From assembly GCA_021783385.1 (NCBI GenBank), contig JAJXTX010000074.1:1-10840 (forward strand): a stretch of DNA of 10,840 nucleotides, in the 5' to 3' direction. This stretch comes from Pseudomonadota bacterium (GTDB lineage Bacteria; Pseudomonadota; Gammaproteobacteria; Xanthomonadales; Rhodanobacteraceae). Below, piece after piece: positions 1 through 6,043 of this stretch. The notes under the pieces were generated by a model. That model saw nothing but the letters and a program-made list of their open reading frames with translations. It ran no database searches and was not told the DNA's origin. The number at the start of each line of letters is the position of its first letter. Within the stretch, counting starts at the first letter, position 1. A program made the position numbers and the translations under genes.

Positions 1-701
1 GTGAGCCGTACTGCGATCGCATGGCCGTGCTCCAGCACGCGCAGCTGCTCCAGCGATTCGGCCTGCTCCAGCGGCGTGCGCCGCATGCGCGTATAGCGCG
101 CGAGAAAGCCGGCGCGGTAGGCGTAAATGCCGATATGCCGCAGAAAAGGCGCGTCCGCCGGCAGCGCCTCGCGCTCGATCGCGAACGCATCGCGCGCCCA
201 CGGCAGCGGCGCCCGGCTGAAATACAGCGCGCGTCCGTTCAGCGCGCGCACCAGCTTCACCACGTTGGGGTCGAACAGCTGCTCGGCGTCGAGCAGCGGC
301 GTGGCCAGCGTCGCCATCGATGCGTCATCGTCGGCCAGCGCCTGCGCCACCGCGCGGATGCCGGCGGCCGGAGCGAACGGCTCGTCGCCCTGCAGGTTCA
401 CCACGATGGCGTCCTCGGCCCAGCCGAAGTGCGCGGCGCATTCGGCCAGCCGGTCGCTGCCGGAGGCGTGATCCGCGCGCGTCATGCAGATGTCCACGCC
501 GGCCTGCCCGCCCAGCGCCGCGGCGACGCGCGGATCGTCCACCGCCACCACCACCTGACGTGCGCCCGCCTGCAGCGCGCGCCGGGCCACCCGCAGCACC
601 ATCGGCACGCCGCCTATCTCGCGCAGCGGCTTGCCCGGCAACCGGGTCGAGCCGTAGCGGGCGGGAATGGCGACGATGAATGGCGGCGCGGCAGGCGACA
701 T
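1..701 (-). CDS. kdsB: 3-deoxy-manno-octulosonate cytidylyltransferase (CMP-Kdo synthetase), 3' end cut by window
   Basis: KdsB joins CTP and Kdo to give CMP-Kdo, the activated sugar used in the inner core of lipopolysaccharide; it is a cytosolic enzyme. The reading frame starts with ATG at 701-699 and is open for 233 codons to the window edge. E. coli KdsB has 248 residues, so only about 15-20 residues are missing. Recognisable parts are the N-terminal nucleotide-binding signature [13 protein letters not shown] (residues 14-26), the NLQGDEPF motif (102-109), the [10 protein letters not shown] segment (161-170), the RHIGIYAYR segment (188-196) and the [14 protein letters not shown] helix near the end. 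A weak GAGA ribosome-binding site lies about 6 bases before the ATG. It follows aroA by 72 bases on the same strand with no clear terminator between, so it is probably the last visible gene of the serC-pheA-aroA operon. The sugar substrate is inferred from family resemblance. Confidence 0.95.
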   Translation of the reverse strand, partial: MSPAAPPFIVAIPARYGSTRLPGKPLREIGGVPMVLRVARRALQAGARQVVVAVDDPRVAAALGGQAGVDICMTRADHASGSDRLAECAAHFGWAEDAIVVNLQGDEPFAPAAGIRAVAQALADDDASMATLATPLLDAEQLFDPNVVKLVRALNGRALYFSRAPLPWARDAFAIEREALPADAPFLRHIGIYAYRAGFLARYTRMRRTPLEQAESLEQLRVLEHGHAIAVRL

Positions 702-773
702 GGGCGATCTCACGGGCGGGGCGTGCAGCGGCAAGCCTAGCTGCTACGGCGCGGGTCGTGCGAGCGCGCGCGA

Positions 774-2081
774 TCAGTCCGCCCGCTGCAGCGCGAAGCC
801 GCAGCCGTTGGCCAGTTCGAGAAAACCCGGGAACGACGTGGCGACATGCGCGCAGTCGCTGATCCGCACCGGCCCCGCGGCCACCAGTCCGGCCACCGCG
901 AAGCTCATCGCGATGCGGTGATCGAGATGGGTTTCCACGCGACCCGCACCGAGGCGGCCACCATCGATGATCGCGCCATCCGGCGTTTCCTCGATCGCGG
1001 CGCCCAGCGCGCGCAGGCCGGTGGCCATGCTGGCAATGCGATCGGACTCCTTCACCCGCAGCTCGGCGGCGCCGCGCACCACGGTGCGGCCGCTGGCCAC
1101 CGCCGCGGCGATGAACAGCGCCGGAAATTCGTCGATCATGTCGGGCACCAGCGCCGCGGGCAGCTCGATCCCATGCAGCGGCGCGTGGCGCACGACCAGG
1201 TCGCCCACCGGCTCGCCGCCGCTCTCGCGCGGCTGCTCGATGGCGATGTCCGCGCCCATCAGGCGCAGCGCGTGCAGCAAACCGGTGCGCCGCGGATTGA
1301 GGCCGACCGCCGGCAGGCGCAGCTCGGAACCCGGCACGATGCTGGCGGCGACCAAGAAAAACGCGGCCGAGGAAAAATCCGCCGGCACCTGCACGTCGTT
1401 GGCATGCAGAACATGCCCGCCGGCCAGCCGGGCCACGCCCGGCGAAAACTGGATGGGCCAGCCGAAGGCGGCGAGCATGCGCTCGGTATAGTCGCGGGTC
1501 GGATGCGGCTCGATGATCTCGGTGTCGCCGACGGCATACAAACCAGCCAGCAGCAACGCGGATTTCACCTGTGCGCTGGCCACCGGCAACTCATAACGGA
1601 TGCCGCGCAACGACTGGCCACCGTGCACGCGCAGCGGCGGCAGGCCCTCGCGCGTATCGATACGCGCGCCCATCCGCGCCAGCGGATCGGTGACCCGCCG
1701 CATCGGCCGCTGCGACAACGAGGCATCGCCGACCAGCACGCTGTCGAACGCCTGCCCGGCCAGCAGGCCGGCCAGCAGGCGCATGCCGGTGCCGGCGTTG
1801 CCGCAGTCCAGCACCTGCGGCGTGCCGCGCAGCCCGTGCAGGCCGACGCCGTGTACCAGCCGTTCGCCGGTTGCGGGGGTTTCGATACGCACGCCCAGCT
1901 GCGTCAGCACCGCGGCGGTGGCGCGGGTGTCCTCGCCTTCGAGGAAGCCGTGAATGTGTGAATCACCCTCGGCAATCGCGGCCAGCATCAGCGCGCGGTG
2001 CGATACCGACTTGTCGCCCGGTATCCGGACGCTGCCGCGCAGCGGGCGGCCGGGCCGGCTGCTCCAGTCGAGCTGATTCAA
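774..2081 (-). CDS. aroA: 3-phosphoshikimate 1-carboxyvinyltransferase (EPSP synthase), TTG start
   Basis: AroA transfers enolpyruvate from PEP to shikimate-3-phosphate, the sixth step of the shikimate pathway. I place the start at TTG 2081-2079, giving 435 residues. A GGAG motif sits 8 bases upstream, and the residues before it in this frame do not look like protein. Motifs are PGDKSVSHRAL (21-31, with the PEP-binding Lys24), CGNAGTGMR (93-101), GDASLSQRPMRRV (118-130), ELRVKESDRI and DHRIAMSF near the C-terminus. The RPMxRV block and the overall pattern resemble the class II-like type (CP4, Bacillus, Pseudomonas) more than E. coli AroA. The residue matching the CP4 glyphosate-insensitivity alanine is glycine here (Gly97). 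The start codon overlaps the stop of a 15-codon mini-ORF that begins at the pheA stop, suggesting translational coupling. Confidence 0.96.
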   Translation of the reverse strand: MNQLDWSSRPGRPLRGSVRIPGDKSVSHRALMLAAIAEGDSHIHGFLEGEDTRATAAVLTQLGVRIETPATGERLVHGVGLHGLRGTPQVLDCGNAGTGMRLLAGLLAGQAFDSVLVGDASLSQRPMRRVTDPLARMGARIDTREGLPPLRVHGGQSLRGIRYELPVASAQVKSALLLAGLYAVGDTEIIEPHPTRDYTERMLAAFGWPIQFSPGVARLAGGHVLHANDVQVPADFSSAAFFLVAASIVPGSELRLPAVGLNPRRTGLLHALRLMGADIAIEQPRESGGEPVGDLVVRHAPLHGIELPAALVPDMIDEFPALFIAAAVASGRTVVRGAAELRVKESDRIASMATGLRALGAAIEETPDGAIIDGGRLGAGRVETHLDHRIAMSFAVAGLVAAGPVRISDCAHVATSFPGFLELANGCGFALQRAD

Positions 2082-2125
2082 GCAGGGTTCTCCACGTGCG
2101 CGTCGATCTGGCAATTCTTGATCAT
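2078..2125 (-). CDS. possible 15-codon coupling mini-ORF between pheA and aroA
   Basis: This short frame encodes MIKNCQIDAHVENPA. Its ATG (2125-2123) shares the A of the pheA TGA stop, and its own TGA (2080-2078) overlaps the aroA TTG start (2081-2079). The aroA ribosome-binding site GGAG lies inside it. The geometry would let ribosomes leaving pheA re-initiate, travel the short gap and then start aroA at a weak TTG codon. I know of no family for the peptide, and the frame could be chance. The peptide itself need not have a function. Confidence 0.3.
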   Translation of the reverse strand: MIKNCQIDAHVENPA

Positions 2126-3213
2126 CACGGCAACGCCACCGGATACGAACCAAGCACCCGAATGGTCGCGGCCGACTCGCCGATATCGTGCACAGCCGCC
2201 TGCAGCGCGGCGTCGTGAACATGGCCGGAGACGTCGATGAAAAACGCGTACTGCCATTTGCCGGTATGCGCCGGTCGCGACTCGATCCGGTTCAGGCTGA
2301 TGCCGTGCCTGGCGAACGGACTGAGCACGTCGTACAGCGCGCCTGGCTTGTCGTTGACGGTGATCAGCAGCGAGGTGCGATCGTTGCCCGAGGGCGGAAA
2401 CAGCGAACGACCGATCACCAGGAAGCGGGTGGTGTTGTCGGCGCGATCCTCGATACCCTGCGCCACCGTCTTCAGGCCGTAGATCTTGCCAGCCGTCTCG
2501 CCGGCGATTGCCGCGGCATCGTCGGCGTGCCTTGCCATGCGGGCCGCCTCGGCATTGCTGCCGACCGCGATGCACTCGACGTCCGGCAGGTTGATGCGCA
2601 GCCAGGTCTTGCACTGCTGCAGCGACTGCCCGTGACCGTAGACGCGGCGCACATCCTCCAGCCGGCCCAGCTGCGAATGCAGGCACTGGTGCACGCGCAG
2701 CTCCACTTCGCCGCAGATGGTGGCGTCGGAGGTGAGGAACATGTCCAGTGTGACCTGGATCATGCCCTGGCCGGAGTTCTCCACCGGCACCACGCCAAAG
2801 TCCGCGTGACCGGCCGCGACCTCCTGGAACACCTCCTCGATGCTGCCCAGCGCCAGCCCATAGGCGGCATGGCCGAAATGCTTGTGCACCGCCTGTTCGC
2901 TGAAGGTGCCCTCCGGCCCCAGAAAGCCGATCTTGAGCGGGTCCTCCTGCGCCAGGCAGGACGACATGATCTCGCGGAACAGCCGCACCATCTCGGTGTC
3001 GGACAGCGGGCCGTCGTTGCGGTCGACCACCATGCGCAGCACGTGCGCCTCGCGCTCGGGTCGGTAGTAGTCGATCGCCGACAGCCCCTCGCCCTTCACC
3101 CTGGCCACTTCCTGCGCGCGCTTGGCGCGCTCGGAGATCAGCTGCTGGATCTGCCGGTCGATGCTGTCGATGCGTTCGCGCATCTCGCCCAGCGATGTCT
3201 TTGATTCGGTCAT
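2125..3213 (-). CDS. pheA: bifunctional chorismate mutase / prephenate dehydratase (P-protein)
   Basis: PheA converts chorismate to prephenate and then to phenylpyruvate, committing carbon to phenylalanine. The 362-residue protein has the usual three parts. An AroQ-type chorismate mutase helix bundle covers about residues 7-90 (RERIDSIDRQIQQLI, then VARVKGE and YYRPEREA). A prephenate dehydratase domain spans about 93-268 (KIGFLGPEGTFSEQA at 94-108, HGQSLQQC at 194-201, catalytic TTRF at 261-264). An ACT regulatory domain spans about 280-360 (KPGALYDVL at 289-297, ESRP at 311-314), the site where phenylalanine usually gives feedback inhibition. The dehydratase motif normally seen as ENSTEG reads ENSGQG (145-150), followed by MIQVTLDMF rather than the common AVNHTLD form. 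The ATG at 3213 lies 75 bases after serC on the same strand. It is most like Pseudomonas-type P-proteins in length and layout. Confidence 0.96.
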   Translation of the reverse strand: MTESKTSLGEMRERIDSIDRQIQQLISERAKRAQEVARVKGEGLSAIDYYRPEREAHVLRMVVDRNDGPLSDTEMVRLFREIMSSCLAQEDPLKIGFLGPEGTFSEQAVHKHFGHAAYGLALGSIEEVFQEVAAGHADFGVVPVENSGQGMIQVTLDMFLTSDATICGEVELRVHQCLHSQLGRLEDVRRVYGHGQSLQQCKTWLRINLPDVECIAVGSNAEAARMARHADDAAAIAGETAGKIYGLKTVAQGIEDRADNTTRFLVIGRSLFPPSGNDRTSLLITVNDKPGALYDVLSPFARHGISLNRIESRPAHTGKWQYAFFIDVSGHVHDAALQAAVHDIGESAATIRVLGSYPVALP

Positions 3214-3217
3214 GCTT

Positions 3218-3262
3218 TTAGCCGCCTAGATGGATAGCAGTCCATACGTGAACAAACATCAT
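3218..3262 (-). CDS. possible 14-codon mini-ORF just upstream of pheA
   Basis: The frame encodes MMFVHVWTAIHLGG and ends with TAA four bases before the pheA ATG. Its start overlaps the TGA of an even shorter frame (MHDVFEA, 3259-3282), which itself begins a few bases after the serC stop. It is not rich in phenylalanine and no terminator hairpin follows, so it is not a classical pheA attenuation leader. It might couple serC translation to pheA, or be chance. Confidence 0.2.
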   Translation of the reverse strand: MMFVHVWTAIHLGG

Positions 3263-3288
3263 GCCTCAAAGACATCGTGCATGACCAG

Positions 3289-4374
3289 TCAGCCGTGCCG
3301 CCGGGAAAAGTCGCCCATGAACTCCACCAGCGCCTCGACCGCCTCCAGCGGCACGGCGTTGTACAACGATGCGCGCATGCCGCCCAACGCCTTGTGGCCT
3401 TTGAGCGCCAGCAGGCCGGCCGCCTCGGATTCCTGCAGGAAGACCGCATCCAGCGCACTGTCGTGCAGGGTAAACGGGATATTCATGCGCGAGCGCGCCG
3501 ATCGCTCGATCCGGTTGCGGTAATAGCCGCCGGAGCCGTCGATGGCGCGATACAGCCGCTCGGCCTTGGCCCGGTTGCGTCCAGCCATTGCTTCCAGCCC
3601 GCCCTGCGCGAGCAGCCACTGGAAGGTCAGCCCGGCCAGATACCAGCCCCAGGTGTTGGGCGTGTTGAGCATGGAGTCGTGCGCCGCCTGCTCGGCGTAG
3701 CGAAAGATCCGCGCCATCGGGCGGCCAGCGCGCTGCAACAGGTCGCGCCGGATGATCATCACCACCAGCCCGGACGGGCCGATGTTTTTCTGCGCGCCGG
3801 CGTAGATCAGACCAAAGCGCGAAACATCCAGCGGCTCGGACAGGATGTTCGACGACATGTCCGCCACCAGCGGCACATCGCCCACCTCGGGAATGTCGTG
3901 GAACTCCACGCCGTGAATGGTCTCGTTCGGCGTGTAGTGCACGTAGGCCGCGTGTGGATCGAGCTGCCAACTGTCGCGCGCGGGCAGCCGCCGGTAGGCG
4001 TCGTGCTTGCCGCTGGCGGCCACGTTCACGCGCACATACGGCGCCGCCTCGCTGATTGCCTTTTCACTCCAGTGGCCGCTGTCGATGTAATCGGCGCTGT
4101 CACCGGGCCCGGCCAGATTCATCGGGATCAGCGCAAACTGCTGGGTGGCACCGCCCTGCAGGAACAGCACCGCATAGTCGTCCGGCACCGTCAGCAGGCG
4201 GCGCAGATCGGCTTCGGCCTGGGCCGCCATCGCGATGAAACGTTTGCCCCGGTGGGACTGCTCCATCACCGAGGCGCCGCTGCCGTCCCAATCCGGCAAC
4301 TCGCGCGCGGCGCGTTCGAGCACGTCCACCGGCATCGCTGCCGGACCGGCGCTGAAATTCCAGATTCTGCTCAC
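3289..4374 (-). CDS. serC: phosphoserine aminotransferase
   Basis: SerC is a PLP-dependent aminotransferase that makes 3-phosphoserine from 3-phosphohydroxypyruvate and glutamate. It also acts on the erythronate-derived intermediate of pyridoxal phosphate synthesis. I prefer the GTG start at 4374-4372 (361 residues, protein beginning [12 protein letters not shown]), which matches the usual N-terminus and the E. coli length of 362. An AGGA lies 11 bases upstream. An in-frame ATG at 4386 would add four residues but sits directly against that AGGA. Motifs counted from the GTG are FSAGPAAMP near the N-terminus, [14 protein letters not shown] (74-87), HWSEKA (101-106), VADMSSN with the PLP-ring aspartate Asp172, and the Schiff-base lysine Lys196 in [12 protein letters not shown] probable promoter lies just upstream, so serC is likely the first gene of serC-pheA-aroA-kdsB. 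Confidence 0.95.
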   Translation of the reverse strand: MSRIWNFSAGPAAMPVDVLERAARELPDWDGSGASVMEQSHRGKRFIAMAAQAEADLRRLLTVPDDYAVLFLQGGATQQFALIPMNLAGPGDSADYIDSGHWSEKAISEAAPYVRVNVAASGKHDAYRRLPARDSWQLDPHAAYVHYTPNETIHGVEFHDIPEVGDVPLVADMSSNILSEPLDVSRFGLIYAGAQKNIGPSGLVVMIIRRDLLQRAGRPMARIFRYAEQAAHDSMLNTPNTWGWYLAGLTFQWLLAQGGLEAMAGRNRAKAERLYRAIDGSGGYYRNRIERSARSRMNIPFTLHDSALDAVFLQESEAAGLLALKGHKALGGMRASLYNAVPLEAVEALVEFMGDFSRRHG

Positions 4375-4406
4375 GTGCCGCTGCATCCTGTCGGGGTATT
4401 CCCGGC

Positions 4407-4437
4407 ATTATGGCGCGGCGCAGCACAAGGTGGTCAA
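4407..4437 (-). promoter_or_regulatory. probable sigma-70 promoter of the serC-pheA-aroA operon
   Basis: On the minus strand a TTGACC -35 box (4437-4432) and a CATAAT -10 box (4412-4407) each match five of six consensus bases. The 19-base spacer is longer than the optimal 17. Transcription would start near 4399, leaving about 25 bases before the preferred GTG start of serC. The boxes lie in the 81-base gap after the FHA gene, where no clear terminator is seen, so read-through from upstream is also possible. Confidence 0.5.
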
Positions 4438-4467
4438 GCCTGTCGGGATCGCGGTGTGCCGCAGGGA

Positions 4468-5235
4468 TCAGAAGCGGATCAGCAGCACCAGTGCGATGCC
4501 CAGCGCCAGCACGGCGGCGGTCACAATCAGCCACCAAACCTCGCCGGCGGGGCCGGCCGCGGCCTCCGGCAGCGCCTGTGTGGATGCAGCAGGCGTCGCA
4601 ATCGGCGGCTCCGGTTCCATCCCCGGCGCGTCGACCACGAAGCGATGCATGGCGAGACTGATCTGGTCGCCGGGCTGCAGCGCCAGGTTCTGCGTCGGCA
4701 CTCCGTTGACGCGCAGCGGATGGCGTCCGGATGGCTGCAGCTGTTCCAGCTGCAGCTCGCCGTCGTGCCACGCGAGGCGCAACGCGGCGCTCTCGCCCTG
4801 CGGCAGCTCCAGCGGGCAGCCGCCGGGCAGCCCGAGTTCCAGGCTGTCGCGCAGCGGCAGCACGCGACCGGACAGCGGGCCGGCCACCGCGCGCAGCGCT
4901 ACCGTGCAGCGTTCGTGCGCCGTCACGCTGAGCGGGGGGCGCAAGCGCGGATCGGCGTCGGCGCGCAGCAGCAGGCGACAGTCACCGACACTGACCACAT
5001 CGCCTGCGCGCAGCAGGGCGCGCTCGCGCACCGGCCGCGCATTGACGTGGATGCGTTCGGCCGACGGCAGCACCTGCAAGACCCAGCCACGACGGTCCTG
5101 CTGGATCCTCAGGTGCCGCGGGGCGGCCTGGCTGGCCGCCAGCACGAGATCGTTGTCCGGTGCGCTGCCGATGCTCAGCTGCACCTGCGACCAGTGAAAA
5201 TCCTCACGGGCCGCATTGAGAAATTCGATGCGCAT
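4468..5235 (-). CDS. tail-anchored protein with two FHA-like domains
   Basis: I start this 255-residue protein at ATG 5235, because the FHA fold begins there (MRIEFLNAA) and longer starts would run into the divergent neighbour. No strong ribosome-binding site is visible. Residues about 18-95 form an FHA domain (SIGSAPDNDLVL at 21-32, PRHLRI at 39-44, VNARPV, LRAGDVVSVG). Residues about 110-203 look like a second, degenerate copy (GRVLPLRDSLELG, RVNGVPTQNL, LQPGDQISL, HRFVVD). A Pro/Ala linker follows, then one C-terminal hydrophobic helix (about 233-253, WWLIVTAAVLALGIALVLLI), so the protein is probably anchored in the inner membrane with the domains in the cytosol. FHA domains usually bind phosphothreonine. 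Here the conserved Gly-Arg of the first loop is Gly-Ser, so binding may be lost or altered. Its partner and pathway are unknown, and no Ser/Thr kinase is nearby. Confidence 0.8.
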   Translation of the reverse strand: MRIEFLNAAREDFHWSQVQLSIGSAPDNDLVLAASQAAPRHLRIQQDRRGWVLQVLPSAERIHVNARPVRERALLRAGDVVSVGDCRLLLRADADPRLRPPLSVTAHERCTVALRAVAGPLSGRVLPLRDSLELGLPGGCPLELPQGESAALRLAWHDGELQLEQLQPSGRHPLRVNGVPTQNLALQPGDQISLAMHRFVVDAPGMEPEPPIATPAASTQALPEAAAGPAGEVWWLIVTAAVLALGIALVLLIRF

Positions 5236-5335
5236 GGATGAACCGGTCGATGGATCGCGGAACTCTAGCATGCAGGCCAGCGTGTTCCGGCACGCCACCG
5301 GCACTAAGATGCGGCTTTGCCAGCGAGAGCCCGCC
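5236..5335. promoter_or_regulatory. divergent intergenic region between the FHA gene and the PHA-system gene
   Basis: These 100 bases separate two outward-facing genes and must carry at least one promoter. On the plus strand TAAGAT (5305-5310) could be a -10 box for the PHA-family gene, giving a leader of about 19 bases, but no good -35 box lies at the right distance. On the minus strand TAGAGT is a weak -10 candidate for the FHA gene. Neither assignment is firm. Confidence 0.3.
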
Positions 5336-5623
5336 ATGCCCAAGATCGCCATTCACCGCGCGCACCAGCTTTCGCTCACCGAAGCCCGTGCGGTAGTCGA
5401 TCAGGTGGCGCTGCGGATGCGCGAAAAATTCGGCATGCAGGGCCAGTGGCAGGGCGACACCCTGAGCTTTTCCCGGCCGGGCGTGAGCGGCACGATCGCG
5501 GTGACCAGCGGGGCGATCCGGGTCAACGCCGATCTGGGCATGATGCTGGCGCCGCTCAAGGGCATGGTCGAGCAGGAGATCCGGCGCAAGCTGGACGAAC
5601 ATTTCGGGGACACCAGCACTTGA
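5336..5623 (+). CDS. polyhydroxyalkanoic acid system family protein
   Basis: This 95-residue protein resembles the PHA_gran_rgn family (putative polyhydroxyalkanoic acid system protein) of many gamma- and betaproteobacteria. The ATG at 5336 has a GAGAG motif about 7 bases upstream. The frame is open further upstream to 5216, but that part overlaps the FHA gene and has no matching character. Visible features are the N-terminal strand and helix (IAIHRAHQLSLTEARAVVDQ), the WQGDTLSFSRPGVSG segment around residues 38-52, the IRVNADLGMML stretch (61-71) and a charged C-terminal helix (VEQEIRRKLDEHF). There is no signal peptide or membrane segment. The family name rests on association with granule proteins in other organisms. 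No phaC, phasin or other polyester gene is in this window, so a role in polyhydroxyalkanoate storage is not shown here. Confidence 0.8.
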   Translation: MPKIAIHRAHQLSLTEARAVVDQVALRMREKFGMQGQWQGDTLSFSRPGVSGTIAVTSGAIRVNADLGMMLAPLKGMVEQEIRRKLDEHFGDTST

Positions 5624-5629
5624 TGATTC

Positions 5630-5658
5630 TTTAACCATGCGCTTATCCGTGGCATAAT
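5630..5658 (+). promoter_or_regulatory. probable promoter of infA
   Basis: A CATAAT -10 box (5653-5658, five of six consensus bases) lies exactly 17 bases after TTTAAC (5630-5635), a weaker -35 box. Transcription would start near 5665. The roughly 40-base leader contains a small hairpin, GCAGCC pairing with GGCTGT around a 5-base loop (5670-5686), a little upstream of the infA ribosome-binding site. Confidence 0.5.
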
Positions 5659-5704
5659 CGGCGGCTTATGCAGCCATGACGGCTGTGCGCGAACCCCGGA
5701 ACAC

Positions 5705-5923
5705 ATGGCCAAAGACGACGTCATCGAGATGGAAGGCACGGTCCAGGAGACCCTGCCCAACACCATGTTTCGCGTGCAATTGGAGAATGGGCACGTGATC
5801 ATCGCCCACATTTCCGGACGCATGCGCAAGCACTACATCCGCATCCTCACCGGCGACAAGGTCAAGATCGAGATGACCCCATACGACCTGAGCAAGGGAC
5901 GCATCACCTACCGCATGAAGTAG
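5705..5923 (+). CDS. infA: translation initiation factor IF-1
   Basis: IF-1 binds the A site of the 30S ribosomal subunit and works with IF-2 and IF-3 in start-site selection. The protein has 72 residues, the standard length. It is a single S1-type OB fold and reads as a classical IF-1: [13 protein letters not shown] at the start, [16 protein letters not shown] (17-32), [15 protein letters not shown] (34-48), [18 protein letters not shown] (50-67) and the final TYRMK. The start is fixed by the conserved N-terminus. The ribosome-binding site is weak, with CGGA 4 bases before the ATG. It has its own probable promoter and ends at a strong terminator, so it is likely transcribed alone. It stands convergent to clpA. 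Confidence 0.98.
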   Translation: MAKDDVIEMEGTVQETLPNTMFRVQLENGHVIIAHISGRMRKHYIRILTGDKVKIEMTPYDLSKGRITYRMK

Positions 5924-5978
5924 GCGTGCGCGCAGCAGGCCACCTTGCCTGCTCGCTGATTCCGGTGTTTGGACATGC

Positions 5979-6008
5979 AAAGGCGGCGCAGTGCGCCGCC
6001 TTTGTTTT
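5979..6008 (+). terminator. two-way Rho-independent terminator between infA and clpA
   Basis: AAAGGCGGCGC (5979-5989) pairs perfectly with GCGCCGCCTTT (5993-6003) around a three-base loop. On the plus strand it runs into TTTGTTTT, giving a good terminator for infA. On the minus strand the same 11-bp stem also ends in TTT, so it can stop clpA transcripts about 40 bases past the clpA stop codon. Its position between two convergent genes fits both uses. Confidence 0.9.
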
Positions 6009-6043
6009 GCCCGGAATCTGCCCCGCCGCTGCAGGCGCCGGCC

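Noticed and set aside
2082..2222. 47-codon upstream extension of the aroA frame
   Set aside because: It overlaps the pheA 3' end, reads as Arg/Cys-rich non-protein, and the TTG at 2081 has a good GGAG site and matches the family N-terminus.
3214..3288. Phenylalanine attenuator upstream of pheA
   Set aside because: No run of Phe codons and no terminator hairpin with a T-run in the gap.
3277..5241. 654-codon open frame on the plus strand opposite serC and the FHA gene
   Set aside because: It mirrors GC-rich codon bias of the real minus-strand genes, is rich in His, Arg and Gln, and resembles no family. The minus-strand products are clear.
5216..5335. 40-codon upstream extension of the PHA-family frame
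   Set aside because: It overlaps the N-terminus of the FHA gene, and the later ATG has a GAGAG site and the conserved start.
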